Assembly (NCBI GenBank): GCA_937924775.1
Contig: CALDUT010000001.1
Span: 186,001 to 250,000 of the forward strand
Reading direction: 5' to 3'
From: an uncultured Gemmata sp.
GTDB taxonomy: Bacteria; Planctomycetota; Planctomycetia; Gemmatales; Gemmataceae
DNA length: 64,000 bases
The notes under the pieces were generated by a model. It ran no database searches. It had not been told where the DNA came from and saw only the letters and a list, made by a program, of their open reading frames with translations. Each line of letters begins with the position of its first letter. Position 1 is the first letter of the stretch. The position numbers and the translations under genes were made by a program. Shown piece after piece: positions 35,790-44,591 of the stretch.

Positions 35790-38123
35790 TTAGCGCGGCG
35801 TGACTCGCGTCGCCTGTTCTTCCCGCAAGGGCGACTTCAAATGGGCCGCGTTCACCTCGACTTGGAACCGGCCGTTGCCGATCTGCACGGTGTCAGCATC
35901 GACCGTCAATGTGAGCGTACCACCGGGTGGTAGTTCCTCGATAGTGGGAAAGGTCACGCGTCCGCCGCCGTCGAGGCGGCCGTCGCGGTGCCCCGTAGCC
36001 CGCGTGGGTTTCAGCTCGGGGGACGCGGTCGCGGTCACAGCGATGGTGTGGGCCGAAACCGTGCCATGATTCTTCAGGCGAATCTGGTACTTCACCGGCT
36101 TGCCGATTTCAGTAAGCCCCGTGGAACTGGCCAATTCCAACGACACTGCCGGGGTGCCAATGATGGCCAGGCCGGCTTCGGCTTTCGCTTCCACCGGGGT
36201 TCCAATGGTCTGGCCGTTACTGGTGGCATCGCCCAGAGCCACCACGGAGATACCCGCTTGCGGCGTGAGTTTGACGGCCTCCGCGCTGAGGGTAAAGGTT
36301 TTTTGTTCGTTGGGCGCTAGCGTATCGACTGTCCACTCGATCGAACCAGGACCCACGGAGCCGCCCTCGGCGGCTTTCAGGCGCAGCTCCGGCGGCAACG
36401 TGGCCCGAACCACCACGTTCATCAGCCCCGCATCGCCGCGATTGGCCACCGCGATCAACCATTCCATGGACTGATCGAGATACGCGAGTTTCGGGCCCGA
36501 CACGGTCGCGGTCAATTCCGCACGGCGAACGGCGATGGCCAACGCGTCCGCGGATGCCGAAAGTCGGCCGTCGCCCGTCGCGGTCGCCCGTACCGAATAG
36601 CGGCCTGTTGCACGGGCTGTGAGCGGGAGGTCGAAGGTTTTCGTTTCTCCCGGTTGGATCGTGCCGCCGCGAATCTCGACGGGGCTACGTTTGTCGGCGT
36701 GAGTCAGCCCCTCGTCGAACTGGGCCCAAACGATAACATTCTCAACCGCGGCCGCCCCCGTGTTGGTGACGGCGATGCGTACCGGAATTCGTTCCCCGGT
36801 CAAAGCCAGCGGCGGGGCCTCCAGCACCATTTGCAGTTTGCCATTCTCGATGCGTGTGGTGGCCTGGGTGTTGGCCTGCAATCCATCACCGGTGACCGCT
36901 TCCGCCGTGATGGTCACTTCGCCGATCCGGGCCGGCCGCACTTGCAGTACCACCGCTTGCTTGGCCTTACCACCGACGGGGGGAAGGTCGAAGATCAGTC
37001 CACCGTTTTCGTCCATCCGCGTCGGTGGCGGTTCACTGCGAGCGAGGGTGGCCCCATCGGAAAGTGTCACGCGAACGCGGACTTCTTTGCTCTCGACGGC
37101 GGACACATTGTCGAGCCTAACGGTCACCGGGAATGGCGCGGTGGTGTTGGCCACCGGCGGGGCGTCGATTTTCAGCCGCAAGTCAGGATGGGCCCACATC
37201 ACCACGGTTTCCTGCCGACCCACCACGGTACCCGGGCCCAGACCATTGTCGGAGGGTTTCACCACCTCCACAGCGATGCGGGTTTTGCCCACCTGGGGAT
37301 CGCGTTGCAACAGGCGCACACTCGCTTCGCCTGTCTCGTCGGTGAGGGTTTCCGCTTCACGGCCGCCGTTGCCGGTGAAGCTTGTATCGCCGCCGGGAGC
37401 GACCAGCAGCGTCGGCGGGCCATCGAGAACCCGGTAGCGAACCCGCAAAGGACCGGAGGTGTTGGCCGTGGTGGTGTTAATGCGGGTGGACAGGGTGGTT
37501 TCGCCACCCACGCGAGCCGCGGCCAGCGGCGGCGGGAAGGAAAAGCGCCCGTCGCCCCACACTACCTTCGTGACGACGCGGCCATTGTCCCAGTTGAAAA
37601 CCTCGGGGGCGTAAGCCGTTACGACCGTTTCGCCCGGAAGCGCCGAACTCAGGACGATGAAGGTTTGCCCCGGTTCGATGGTGACGTCGTCCTTCTCATC
37701 CTCATTCCCGCGGGTGATCGTTTTAGGGATGTACGATGTGAACGTGACCGCGTATTTATTATCCACTTTATAGCCGCGACCGGCAAACAGCCCCGATTCA
37801 TCGGCTTCCACGATGTAGCCGGGCCCATCGATCATCCATTCCACGCGACGATTGCGCCGCGGCTGGCCGTCGTTGTCGTAAACCGTTGCCACCAAAACGA
37901 TTTGCGCTCCAAGAGGAGCAGTGGCTGTCCCACCCGGGCGAACTTCAAGCCGTTTGGCTTTGGGGTCGAAATCGCGAAAGTAGCCCCAGGCCCGGGGTTT
38001 GGCATGGGTTTGTTCGATGCGGCCCGGCGGCAGGATGAACGGAAACCGCGCGGGATTGTACGAACACCCCGCCCCAGCGAAGGCAACAACAGCGAGAGTT
38101 CCGGCCACGAAGCGTGCGACCAT
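35790..38123 (-). CDS. Large lipoprotein with DUF11/CARDB-like repeats
   Basis: A 777-aa protein with signal VAGTLAVVAFAGAGC and lipobox Cys at about residue 19. Residues ~70-330 look like bacterial Ig-like domains (DNDGQPRRNRRVEWMIDGPG). From residue ~340 to the end there are about four beta-sandwich repeats of the DUF11/CARDB type, with phrases such as PVRIAVTNTGAAAVENVIV, LIAVANRGDAGLMNVVVRA and KYQIRLKNHGTVSAHTIAV. It is probably an outer-membrane or surface structural protein. ATG at 38121-38123 gives the signal peptide; the upstream 41 codons lack coding character. Confidence 0.85.
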   Translation of the reverse strand: MVARFVAGTLAVVAFAGAGCSYNPARFPFILPPGRIEQTHAKPRAWGYFRDFDPKAKRLEVRPGGTATAPLGAQIVLVATVYDNDGQPRRNRRVEWMIDGPGYIVEADESGLFAGRGYKVDNKYAVTFTSYIPKTITRGNEDEKDDVTIEPGQTFIVLSSALPGETVVTAYAPEVFNWDNGRVVTKVVWGDGRFSFPPPLAAARVGGETTLSTRINTTTANTSGPLRVRYRVLDGPPTLLVAPGGDTSFTGNGGREAETLTDETGEASVRLLQRDPQVGKTRIAVEVVKPSDNGLGPGTVVGRQETVVMWAHPDLRLKIDAPPVANTTAPFPVTVRLDNVSAVESKEVRVRVTLSDGATLARSEPPPTRMDENGGLIFDLPPVGGKAKQAVVLQVRPARIGEVTITAEAVTGDGLQANTQATTRIENGKLQMVLEAPPLALTGERIPVRIAVTNTGAAAVENVIVWAQFDEGLTHADKRSPVEIRGGTIQPGETKTFDLPLTARATGRYSVRATATGDGRLSASADALAIAVRRAELTATVSGPKLAYLDQSMEWLIAVANRGDAGLMNVVVRATLPPELRLKAAEGGSVGPGSIEWTVDTLAPNEQKTFTLSAEAVKLTPQAGISVVALGDATSNGQTIGTPVEAKAEAGLAIIGTPAVSLELASSTGLTEIGKPVKYQIRLKNHGTVSAHTIAVTATASPELKPTRATGHRDGRLDGGGRVTFPTIEELPPGGTLTLTVDADTVQIGNGRFQVEVNAAHLKSPLREEQATRVTPR

Positions 38124-38303
38124 CGATGCGGCCCCTCCGCGCGAAATCAGCCCACACGGCCGGGGACATAGACGCTCGTTGCAAGATTTGCAAGGGAGAT
38201 ACCAAGAAACGGCGTGGCATCCGGCTGCCAAAGGCAGGAGGGCCACGCCGCGGCGGAGGCGATATTCACAATCCGGGGCTGTTCCGGTCTCCGATCGTTT
38301 CGC

Positions 38304-39029
38304 TCACTCTTCGCGAGCGATCATGAAGATACGCAAGATGTAGTAGAACAACATCGCGGCTGAGCCGAATAGCGCCATGCTGGCAGCTACGTGTTCATGG
38401 GTGCCATAATGGTGGATGATGTTCGAGGTATCGTAAATGATGTACCCGGCAAACAGCGCCACCATCAGGGCGCAGAAGATCAAACCCAGGTTGAAGCCAA
38501 ACAGAATCGCGGCCAAAATCACCCCCAAGGCGATAAACGAGCCGACAAACAGAATCGGCCCCAGGAAGGAGAAATCTTTACCACTGACAAATACCGCTAG
38601 CGTCAAACCGCCAAAGACGGCGAGTGTGACAATCCCGGCTTGCAGCGGCAGATAGATCGACCCCCCCAATTTCGGGCTGGTGGCAATTGTCAGAATCGGC
38701 ACAAACAGCACAGTGTACAGGCAGACATACAGAGCCAACCCGGCATACTGTAGGCCGACCGATTGGCGGGCGCGGGCCATATACTGGGCCACAAACGTAC
38801 CGCCAATGAAGACCACCATCAGCAGCAGCCACGACATCCGGTTGGCCATGAAGATGTCGCGGATGATGGTTTCAGCCACGCCGGTGGCGATCAGAGCCGC
38901 CGAGGCCCCAACAAAAGCGACCATCGCCCCCGCGAGGTGCAAGTATGTCCGGCGAATGAACTGCAGGCGTTCGTTGGCCGGGGCCATCGCCGCCGTTTCG
39001 CCGTAGTAGCCGTCGAGTAAGTAACTCAT
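38304..39029 (-). CDS. Bax inhibitor-1 / YccA family membrane protein
   Basis: A 241-aa polytopic protein with seven hydrophobic helices. It fits the BI-1/YccA (UPF0005) family: RRTYLHLAGAMVAFVGASAAL in helix 1, TVLFVPILTIA, VTLAVFGGLTLAVFVSGKDFSFLG, and the C-terminal YDTSNIIHHYG followed by a helix and a short basic-acidic tail. YDTSN corresponds to the conserved Asp pair region implicated in pH-gated calcium leak in the Bacillus homologue. Role in this organism is unknown; in E. coli YccA modulates FtsH. Confidence 0.92.
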   Translation of the reverse strand: MSYLLDGYYGETAAMAPANERLQFIRRTYLHLAGAMVAFVGASAALIATGVAETIIRDIFMANRMSWLLLMVVFIGGTFVAQYMARARQSVGLQYAGLALYVCLYTVLFVPILTIATSPKLGGSIYLPLQAGIVTLAVFGGLTLAVFVSGKDFSFLGPILFVGSFIALGVILAAILFGFNLGLIFCALMVALFAGYIIYDTSNIIHHYGTHEHVAASMALFGSAAMLFYYILRIFMIAREE

Positions 39030-39155
39030 TGTGTGAACCTCCGCTTATGTTCTACCACATCGTAAGATGGATACCGACATTTCCGCAAGTCATTTCACCA
39101 AGAATCGGTTTCCGGCCGGTCCTGCATGGACGCTGAACAAGAATTGGTCAGGCCG

Positions 39156-39788
39156 TCAATCATTTAATTCGGGAAAGACACTGGGAGAAAGTTTGGCGGC
39201 TACCAGGTAGTCGTGAAGCCGTTTTTTGGCCTGGAACTTCAAATTCGCAATATCTTGTTCGCTGCGGTTCAACTTTGCGGCGACATCCGCATTAGCCCAT
39301 CCTTTCACATAGAGCAACTCCAGAGCCATGATTTTGATCCACTCGCCTTTGGCTTGGAGTTCGCGGACCAATTCCCGCAAGGCAATGCCCAAAGCTTCCT
39401 CTTCGCGTTCACGACGTTCAGCGCTCCGCGCCAGGCTGGAAGCCACCCGCTGCCGAGCATCGGGCGATTCCACCATCACCTCCTCATCCGACTCGCTGCC
39501 GAGTTTGTGGCGTAGCCGACCCATCCGCCGCAACTGATCGGTGACTTTATGCGCGGCAATAGTGAATAACCACGTTTGCAGATCGCGTTTTTCATCGTAA
39601 TTGGCCAGGCTGTTGCTGAAACCGATGAAGGTTTCCTGCACCACATCTTCCACCGAGGCATGATCTTTCAGGCGGCGGCGGATGTACGCCGTCAGCCGGC
39701 CGCGATAGCGGCGGTCCAATTCCGCCCACGCCGCCTGATCGTTATTCCGGACGCGGGCAATGAGCAGCCGGTCGGATTCGGTCGTCAT
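39156..39788 (-). CDS. ECF-type RNA polymerase sigma factor
   Basis: A 210-aa sigma-70 family factor with region 2 (DQAAWAELDRRYRGRL; VEDVVQETFIGF; DLQTWLFTIAAHKVTDQLRR) and region 4 (LELLYVKGWANADVAAKLNR, a helix-turn-helix, then DIANLKFQAKKRLHDYL). No anti-sigma gene is adjacent; the following gene is a BI-1 family protein. A linker of ~45 residues between the regions, rich in Glu and Arg, is longer than usual. The ATG at 39786-39788 (MTTESDRLLIARV) is chosen over an upstream frame lacking similarity. Confidence 0.9.
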   Translation of the reverse strand: MTTESDRLLIARVRNNDQAAWAELDRRYRGRLTAYIRRRLKDHASVEDVVQETFIGFSNSLANYDEKRDLQTWLFTIAAHKVTDQLRRMGRLRHKLGSESDEEVMVESPDARQRVASSLARSAERREREEEALGIALRELVRELQAKGEWIKIMALELLYVKGWANADVAAKLNRSEQDIANLKFQAKKRLHDYLVAAKLSPSVFPELND

Positions 39789-39900
39789 GAGGTCATTCGT
39801 TGGTCCAGGGCGCAAGACACAATGTTGACAATAATGATGAATGATCTGATAAATATCTCCACCAAAACCTAGCGCATGTGTGACAGTCACCCCGACCAGC

Positions 39901-40125
39901 CTATCTCTCCCCACTGGCGGCGGCCGCGTTGGCATTTGGTTGGCCTTCGGCGCATGACCGTGGAGCTACCGACGCGGCATACAATCCCCCCGAGAGTATG
40001 CCGAACAGTGCCCCCACCACACACCCGACCGCCTGCCATGAGCCCTCAAGAAGAGATAGCGACAGGCTGACAGTCACTGCACACCCGATGAGGAACACGA
40101 AACCCCAACCTTCCCCTCGCGGCAT
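39901..40125 (-). CDS. Small two-helix membrane protein (74 aa)
   Basis: Starts MPRGEGWGFVFLIGCAVTV and continues with a second hydrophobic segment (AVGCVVGALFGILSGGLYA); the C-terminus is Ala/Asn-rich. A GGAGGAGGGG run precedes the ATG by about 6 bases, which is good evidence for translation. The GxxxG-like Gly pattern in both helices would suit tight packing. Function is unknown. It lies upstream of the sigma factor on the same strand. Confidence 0.55.
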   Translation of the reverse strand: MPRGEGWGFVFLIGCAVTVSLSLSLLEGSWQAVGCVVGALFGILSGGLYAASVAPRSCAEGQPNANAAAASGER

Positions 40126-40211
40126 CGTCCACCCCTCCTCCGCTTCGAGTTGGGATATGATCTCTAAGAAAGGACATCGACAATCATCACAATACCAAAT
40201 CTACCTAACAA

Positions 40212-41012
40212 TTAAATGAAGATCAAGGCAGCCGCGGTTCCCCCGGCAATGGTGACCGCGGCCAACGCCAGCCACCGGGTCAGATAGCCTTTGGTCCAAT
40301 CGTCAGCCCGCAGGAACAAAAACACTGCCAACGCCGACGCCATCAGGATACCCACGACCCGTAGGCTGGCCCAGACCCGCTGCTGGGTCCGGAGTTCTCG
40401 GACCTGATCGGCAGACACTTCAACATCGTAGCCCACATAAACCAACTTCCCCGGCAATCCGGCCTGAGCTGCTTCATCCTGAATGGCCGCACTGGGCGGG
40501 CTGACTGTGCGGGTGTCTTTCCGCAGGTACTCGGCTTTCACCTCGGCCAGCGATGGGGCGTGTTCCAAGGGCGGATCGAGTTCCGCAAATTTTTGCTCCA
40601 GAAGGCTTTGCGCCTGAAGGAACACATCTTCTTCGGCGTCTGCTTCACTCAAATACGGTCGCGAACTCATGACATGCTCGCGGATGACCGCCGGTGAGCC
40701 GGGCCGTGGCGTCGATTTCGGGGCCATGACGTTCCCCCGAGCCGTACTGTGCTTGCTGGCGATGGCTTTGCCGCCGTCGGGCAAGTGTTGGGCTTGCGCG
40801 GCCGCCCCGGCCACGACCGCGGTAATGGCCAGTTGTTCGGCCGCACTGCGGGCCTTTTCAGCCCGGCTGTTCGTGGCCCTCCCCACCGATCCAACGCGGG
40901 AACAGCCCCCGAGGGCAACGGTCAGTGCCACGGCCGCCACGGCCAAGCCGCAGACGATGGGGCGTCGCCACCCCGCCATCGGAAGCGTCCCCCTTCGGTT
41001 GAGGCTTTCCAT
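40212..41012 (-). CDS. Predicted lipoprotein with two C-terminal membrane helices
   Basis: A 266-aa protein. After a basic n-region, CGLAVAAVALTVALGGC ends in a lipobox Cys at about residue 37. The middle is hydrophilic and has Ala-rich (AEKARSAAEQLAITAVVAG) and acidic helical stretches. Two hydrophobic helices close the protein (LRVVGILMASALAVFLFL and LALAAVTIAGGTAAALIFI). A lipid anchor plus two helices is an unusual topology. AAGGAGG lies 9 bases before the ATG. It is 15 bp downstream of a Ser/Thr kinase gene on the same strand and may be its partner or substrate. Confidence 0.7.
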   Translation of the reverse strand: MESLNRRGTLPMAGWRRPIVCGLAVAAVALTVALGGCSRVGSVGRATNSRAEKARSAAEQLAITAVVAGAAAQAQHLPDGGKAIASKHSTARGNVMAPKSTPRPGSPAVIREHVMSSRPYLSEADAEEDVFLQAQSLLEQKFAELDPPLEHAPSLAEVKAEYLRKDTRTVSPPSAAIQDEAAQAGLPGKLVYVGYDVEVSADQVRELRTQQRVWASLRVVGILMASALAVFLFLRADDWTKGYLTRWLALAAVTIAGGTAAALIFI

Positions 41013-41027
41013 GGGGCTATCCCTCCT

Positions 41028-42665
41028 TCAACCACGCGACCGAACCACGACAGGCCCCGCCCACGGGCTGGCCGCTTGTGCTGCCACCGACGCGATCACC
41101 AACACCGATACCCCCAACAACATCGGGGCCGATTCGCTCGGCCACAAAAAGAGGAACACCACGCCCCAGAAGCCCGCCGCCAGTAAGGGGAAGAAACGCA
41201 CACGCTCCTTGCGCCGGCGGTCGGTCATTTTCCACCACCGGCACAGTGCAACCGTCAGGCCAAAGTAGAAGAGATACCGCACCGCGATGGAGAACGTTTC
41301 TGGGGTCAGCCGGTGATTGGTAATCAGAACCAAATCCTGACTGCGGGCATTGGTATGGTTGCTGGGCAAAGCCCAGCCGTCGAGCCAGAAGGCCAACACG
41401 CCCAAAGCCAAACCAACACCCAACTGAATGGCGCGGCGGCCCCAGGGATTACTTTCACTACGTTTGGGCAAGCGACCAATAAGCATCACCGCCCACGCCA
41501 AGACCGTCGACAGCAGAAAGACCCGCCCCAACAGCGTCCACGGAACTTGGGACTGAAACACCGCCCACGGCGCGGTACAGGCCGCGGTGATGATCGGTAC
41601 GAGAGCAAACCCCGCGGCTAAGTCGGTGAGCCGTTCGCGAGCGGTTTGGGGTCCAGACGATGGCAGCGGGTAGAGGGTGGGCAGGTAATCTATGGGCCTC
41701 GACACTGGCCGGACCGGCCGGGCCGCGGGAATCACGGTCACATCGTTGGCGTTAACTACCGCTGTCGCGACCACAGCGGGCGGCGGTTGGGGGCGAGAAC
41801 CGGGGGGCTGCCTGACTCCGGCGGGAGGCGGCACCGGCAACGCCATGACGGCATCCCGACACCCGCCGAACATTTCCTCCACCGCCTTGGCGAATTCGCT
41901 CATCGTGGCAAAACGTTTGGCGGGGTCCTTTTCCAAAGCCCGGGCCAGCACGGAGCGGTAGGCCGGCGGCAACGGTGTTAAATCCGGGGTATCGAGGAAG
42001 TGCTTCATCAGCACTTCCATGGGCGTTTCACCTTCGAAAGGCCGCCGCCCGGTGATCATCTCGAACAAAATGACTCCACAGGCGTAGATGTCGATCGAGG
42101 CAGTGTAATTGCCGTTTTTGATCTCGGGGGCCATGTAATAAGGTGTGCCGACCCCTCGGCTCAGGTCGCCACCTTCACTGCCGCTGATCCGTCGCGATAA
42201 GCCATAGTCGCCAATTTTGATCTGCCCATGCTCGATGAAGATATTCGCCGGTTTCAAATCCCGGTGGACCACACCTTGCGTATGCAGATAGGCGACCCCC
42301 CGGGCCAACGCGGCGAACCACTCCCGCACCACCTCCGTTGGTAAACCATGGGGGTGTTTATTGATAACCGAGGCCAGCGATTCCCCGACGACGTACTCCA
42401 TCACGACCCAATGATCGCCGCGGGTGTCGGTTCGTAAGTCGTAGAGATGAACCAGGTGCGGATGTTTCAGATTCAGACAATGCGAAACCCCACGCAATTC
42501 CGCGTCGGTATGCCCGCGGAGAAGTTTCAGGGCCACTTCCTTGCCGCCATCGCTGATGGCGAAATAAACCTCGCCAAACGCGCCCTGGCCGACGCCGCGT
42601 TTGAGGGTAAAGCCATCCAACGGCCGCTGGCCGGATCGGTAGGTGAATTTCAAGGAGACCATCAT
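41028..42665 (-). CDS. Transmembrane Hanks-type Ser/Thr protein kinase
   Basis: A 545-aa kinase. The catalytic domain occupies residues ~18-275: GVGQGAFGEVY loop, VALK with Lys47, VVHRDLKPANIF with Asp136, GDYG in place of DFG (Asp153 kept), and YYMAPEIK. The essential residues are present, so it is likely active. A Pro-rich linker (~285-350) leads to C-terminal hydrophobic helices (AGFALVPIITAACTAPWAV, FLLSTVLAWAVMLIG and others), at least five. GAGGGA precedes the tandem ATG pair at 42662-42665. It is divergent from homoserine dehydrogenase and upstream of a lipoprotein gene. Confidence 0.92.
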   Translation of the reverse strand: MMVSLKFTYRSGQRPLDGFTLKRGVGQGAFGEVYFAISDGGKEVALKLLRGHTDAELRGVSHCLNLKHPHLVHLYDLRTDTRGDHWVVMEYVVGESLASVINKHPHGLPTEVVREWFAALARGVAYLHTQGVVHRDLKPANIFIEHGQIKIGDYGLSRRISGSEGGDLSRGVGTPYYMAPEIKNGNYTASIDIYACGVILFEMITGRRPFEGETPMEVLMKHFLDTPDLTPLPPAYRSVLARALEKDPAKRFATMSEFAKAVEEMFGGCRDAVMALPVPPPAGVRQPPGSRPQPPPAVVATAVVNANDVTVIPAARPVRPVSRPIDYLPTLYPLPSSGPQTARERLTDLAAGFALVPIITAACTAPWAVFQSQVPWTLLGRVFLLSTVLAWAVMLIGRLPKRSESNPWGRRAIQLGVGLALGVLAFWLDGWALPSNHTNARSQDLVLITNHRLTPETFSIAVRYLFYFGLTVALCRWWKMTDRRRKERVRFFPLLAAGFWGVVFLFLWPSESAPMLLGVSVLVIASVAAQAASPWAGPVVVRSRG

Positions 42666-43034
42666 TGTCCCTCGGTTGAGGCGCACCGTGCCCTCACCGG
42701 GAAAATTCGTTCCGTGTCGCCGGAAATTAATGAAAACGCCATAAGAACCGAGCTTTTGTATTCTAATTTTAGCAGGTGGAAGCCCCGAGGGGAAACGAAC
42801 ATTCTGATGGCATGCAGATCATAACAGCAACAACTGCTGCGCCTTCGGCGTCGCAGAAATACCCCCCTGATCTTTTGGTGTTTCAGACGGGGCCATGTTC
42901 GGCAGTGGCCGTCTAGAATGGCCGGAAATTGTTCTGCGGGAATTGCTCGGAGAGGGCCCCATCCGGACGATTCGCGTTTCTGGCCATCGGCGTGCGACTC
43001 CCGATAATACCGGAAACCGGGGGGTGAGAGCATT
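42666..43034. other. Divergent intergenic region, kinase/homoserine dehydrogenase
   Basis: These 369 bp hold both promoters. A short stem-loop lies at 42834-42856 (CTGC...GCAG with inner CGCC/GGCG around TTC). An AT-rich block at 42720-42775 is a likely promoter zone for the kinase. No gene is evident. Confidence 0.4.
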
Positions 43035-44438
43035 ATGAGCGACACGTTGGGTATAGCGCTAGTGGGTTGCGGTACGGTGGGCACGGGCGTGGCTCGTGTC
43101 CTGTTAGCGCATCCGGAGCGCATCGCTCAACGGGCCGGACGCCCCCTGGTCCTTCGCCGCATTGTTGTCCAAAATCTGAACAAGCCTCGGGATCCGATCA
43201 TCCCCCGAAAACTGCTCACCCAAGACGTGACCGCGGCCATCCACGACCCAGCGGTGCAAGTGGTTGTTGAGCTTATCGGGGGAACCGGCATCGCCAAGCA
43301 GATCGTGTTGGATGCCCTCGCCGCAGGCAAGCACGTCGTTACGGCCAATAAGGCGCTGTTGGCTGATTGTGGCGGGGAAATCTTTGAAGCAGCTCGCCAT
43401 GCCGAGCGGACAGTGTGTTTCGAAGCCGCGGTCGCCGGCGGGGTGCCCATCATTCGAGCGCTGGGGGAAAGCCTTGCCGCGAATCAAGTTACGGCGATTC
43501 AAGCCATCCTCAACGGCACTTCGAACTTCATCCTGACCGCGATGGCCGAGCGGAATCTGAGCTATACCGCCGCACTCGCGGAAGCCCAAGAACTCGGTTA
43601 CGCCGAAGCCGACCCCACGCTCGATGTCGATGGCAGCGACGCGGCCCACAAATTGGCCATTTTGGCACAAATTTCCTTCGGGGTAGCGGCCAAACCCCAC
43701 GAAATCGCCCGGCAAGGGATCGAAACCATCGATCCGATGGACATCCGCTTCGCCCACGAATTAGGATATACCATCAAATTGCTCGCGGAAGCGTGGACCA
43801 GCACCCGAACCGCCAACGGGGAACGGGGCATGCGTGGCGGTGGACTGGATACCACCCTGTCCGACTCCGGGCTTCACCCCGCACCGGCCCCCCGCCCAAC
43901 GACCGAAAAAGCCGTAGCCTTGCACGTCGCCCCCGTGCTATTGCGACACACTGACTTGCTAGCCCAAGTTCGCGGAGCGTATAACGCGGTGCTAGTGTAT
44001 GGCGATATTGTGGGCGAAACACTTTACCAAGGCCCCGGTGCCGGGCAGATGCCCACTGCCAGTTCGGTGGTGGCCGACCTGATCGACCTCGGCGTCGGCC
44101 GGGCGCAGCGCACGTTTGCCGCCGCCAAGTTGTGGAGCCGCGAAGGTCGGGGCTTCACGGTCGAACCGCCCGAGCGTGTTCGCAGCCGCTTCTACCTGCG
44201 CTTGCTGGTGGCCGACAAACCCGGCGTTCTGGCCGACATCACCCGCATTCTAGCGGATGAACAAATTAGCATATCCAGCGTGGTTCAGCATGAGGCGGCC
44301 GAAGACCATGGCGGCCCGGTGCCGCTGGTGATCGTGACACACTATGCCGCCACCGGGCGATTCCGAAAAGCCATCGAGCGAATCAACGCTCTTGCCACAG
44401 TGGCTACCCCGGCCGTTTTCTTTAGCATGGGCGATTGA
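43035..44438 (+). CDS. hom: Homoserine dehydrogenase with ACT domain and internal insertion
   Basis: A 467-aa enzyme reducing aspartate semialdehyde to homoserine for Thr and Met synthesis. The Rossmann motif is GIALVGCGTVGTGVARVLL; VVTANKALLA, the catalytic region AEADPTLDVDGSDAAHKLAIL, and SFNF-like ILNGTSNFIL are present. A C-terminal ACT domain (FYLRLLVADKPGVLADITR) predicts allosteric feedback by threonine. Residues 255-293 (DNA 43797-43913) interrupt the core with a Gly/Arg- then Pro-rich stretch not seen in the family. Upstream GGTGAG fits the ATG at 43035. Confidence 0.93.
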   Translation: MSDTLGIALVGCGTVGTGVARVLLAHPERIAQRAGRPLVLRRIVVQNLNKPRDPIIPRKLLTQDVTAAIHDPAVQVVVELIGGTGIAKQIVLDALAAGKHVVTANKALLADCGGEIFEAARHAERTVCFEAAVAGGVPIIRALGESLAANQVTAIQAILNGTSNFILTAMAERNLSYTAALAEAQELGYAEADPTLDVDGSDAAHKLAILAQISFGVAAKPHEIARQGIETIDPMDIRFAHELGYTIKLLAEAWTSTRTANGERGMRGGGLDTTLSDSGLHPAPAPRPTTEKAVALHVAPVLLRHTDLLAQVRGAYNAVLVYGDIVGETLYQGPGAGQMPTASSVVADLIDLGVGRAQRTFAAAKLWSREGRGFTVEPPERVRSRFYLRLLVADKPGVLADITRILADEQISISSVVQHEAAEDHGGPVPLVIVTHYAATGRFRKAIERINALATVATPAVFFSMGD

Positions 44439-44591
44439 ACCGTAGGATGGTTCATCCAGCCTCTATCCCGTGACGTTTCACTCGAACGGAATTTCACCCC
44501 CGCAGCGCGAAAGTGAGCCACCCTCGGTTGTTTCCCCGGAGGCCTTTTATTCCAGAGTTTACTCATCTTGCCCCCACCACTGAATTGTGTT

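Noticed and set aside
36654-38171. A 505-codon open frame on the plus strand
   Set aside because: It is antisense to the lipoprotein with DUF11-like repeats, and its composition (His, Gly, Arg-rich) is typical of a shadow frame.
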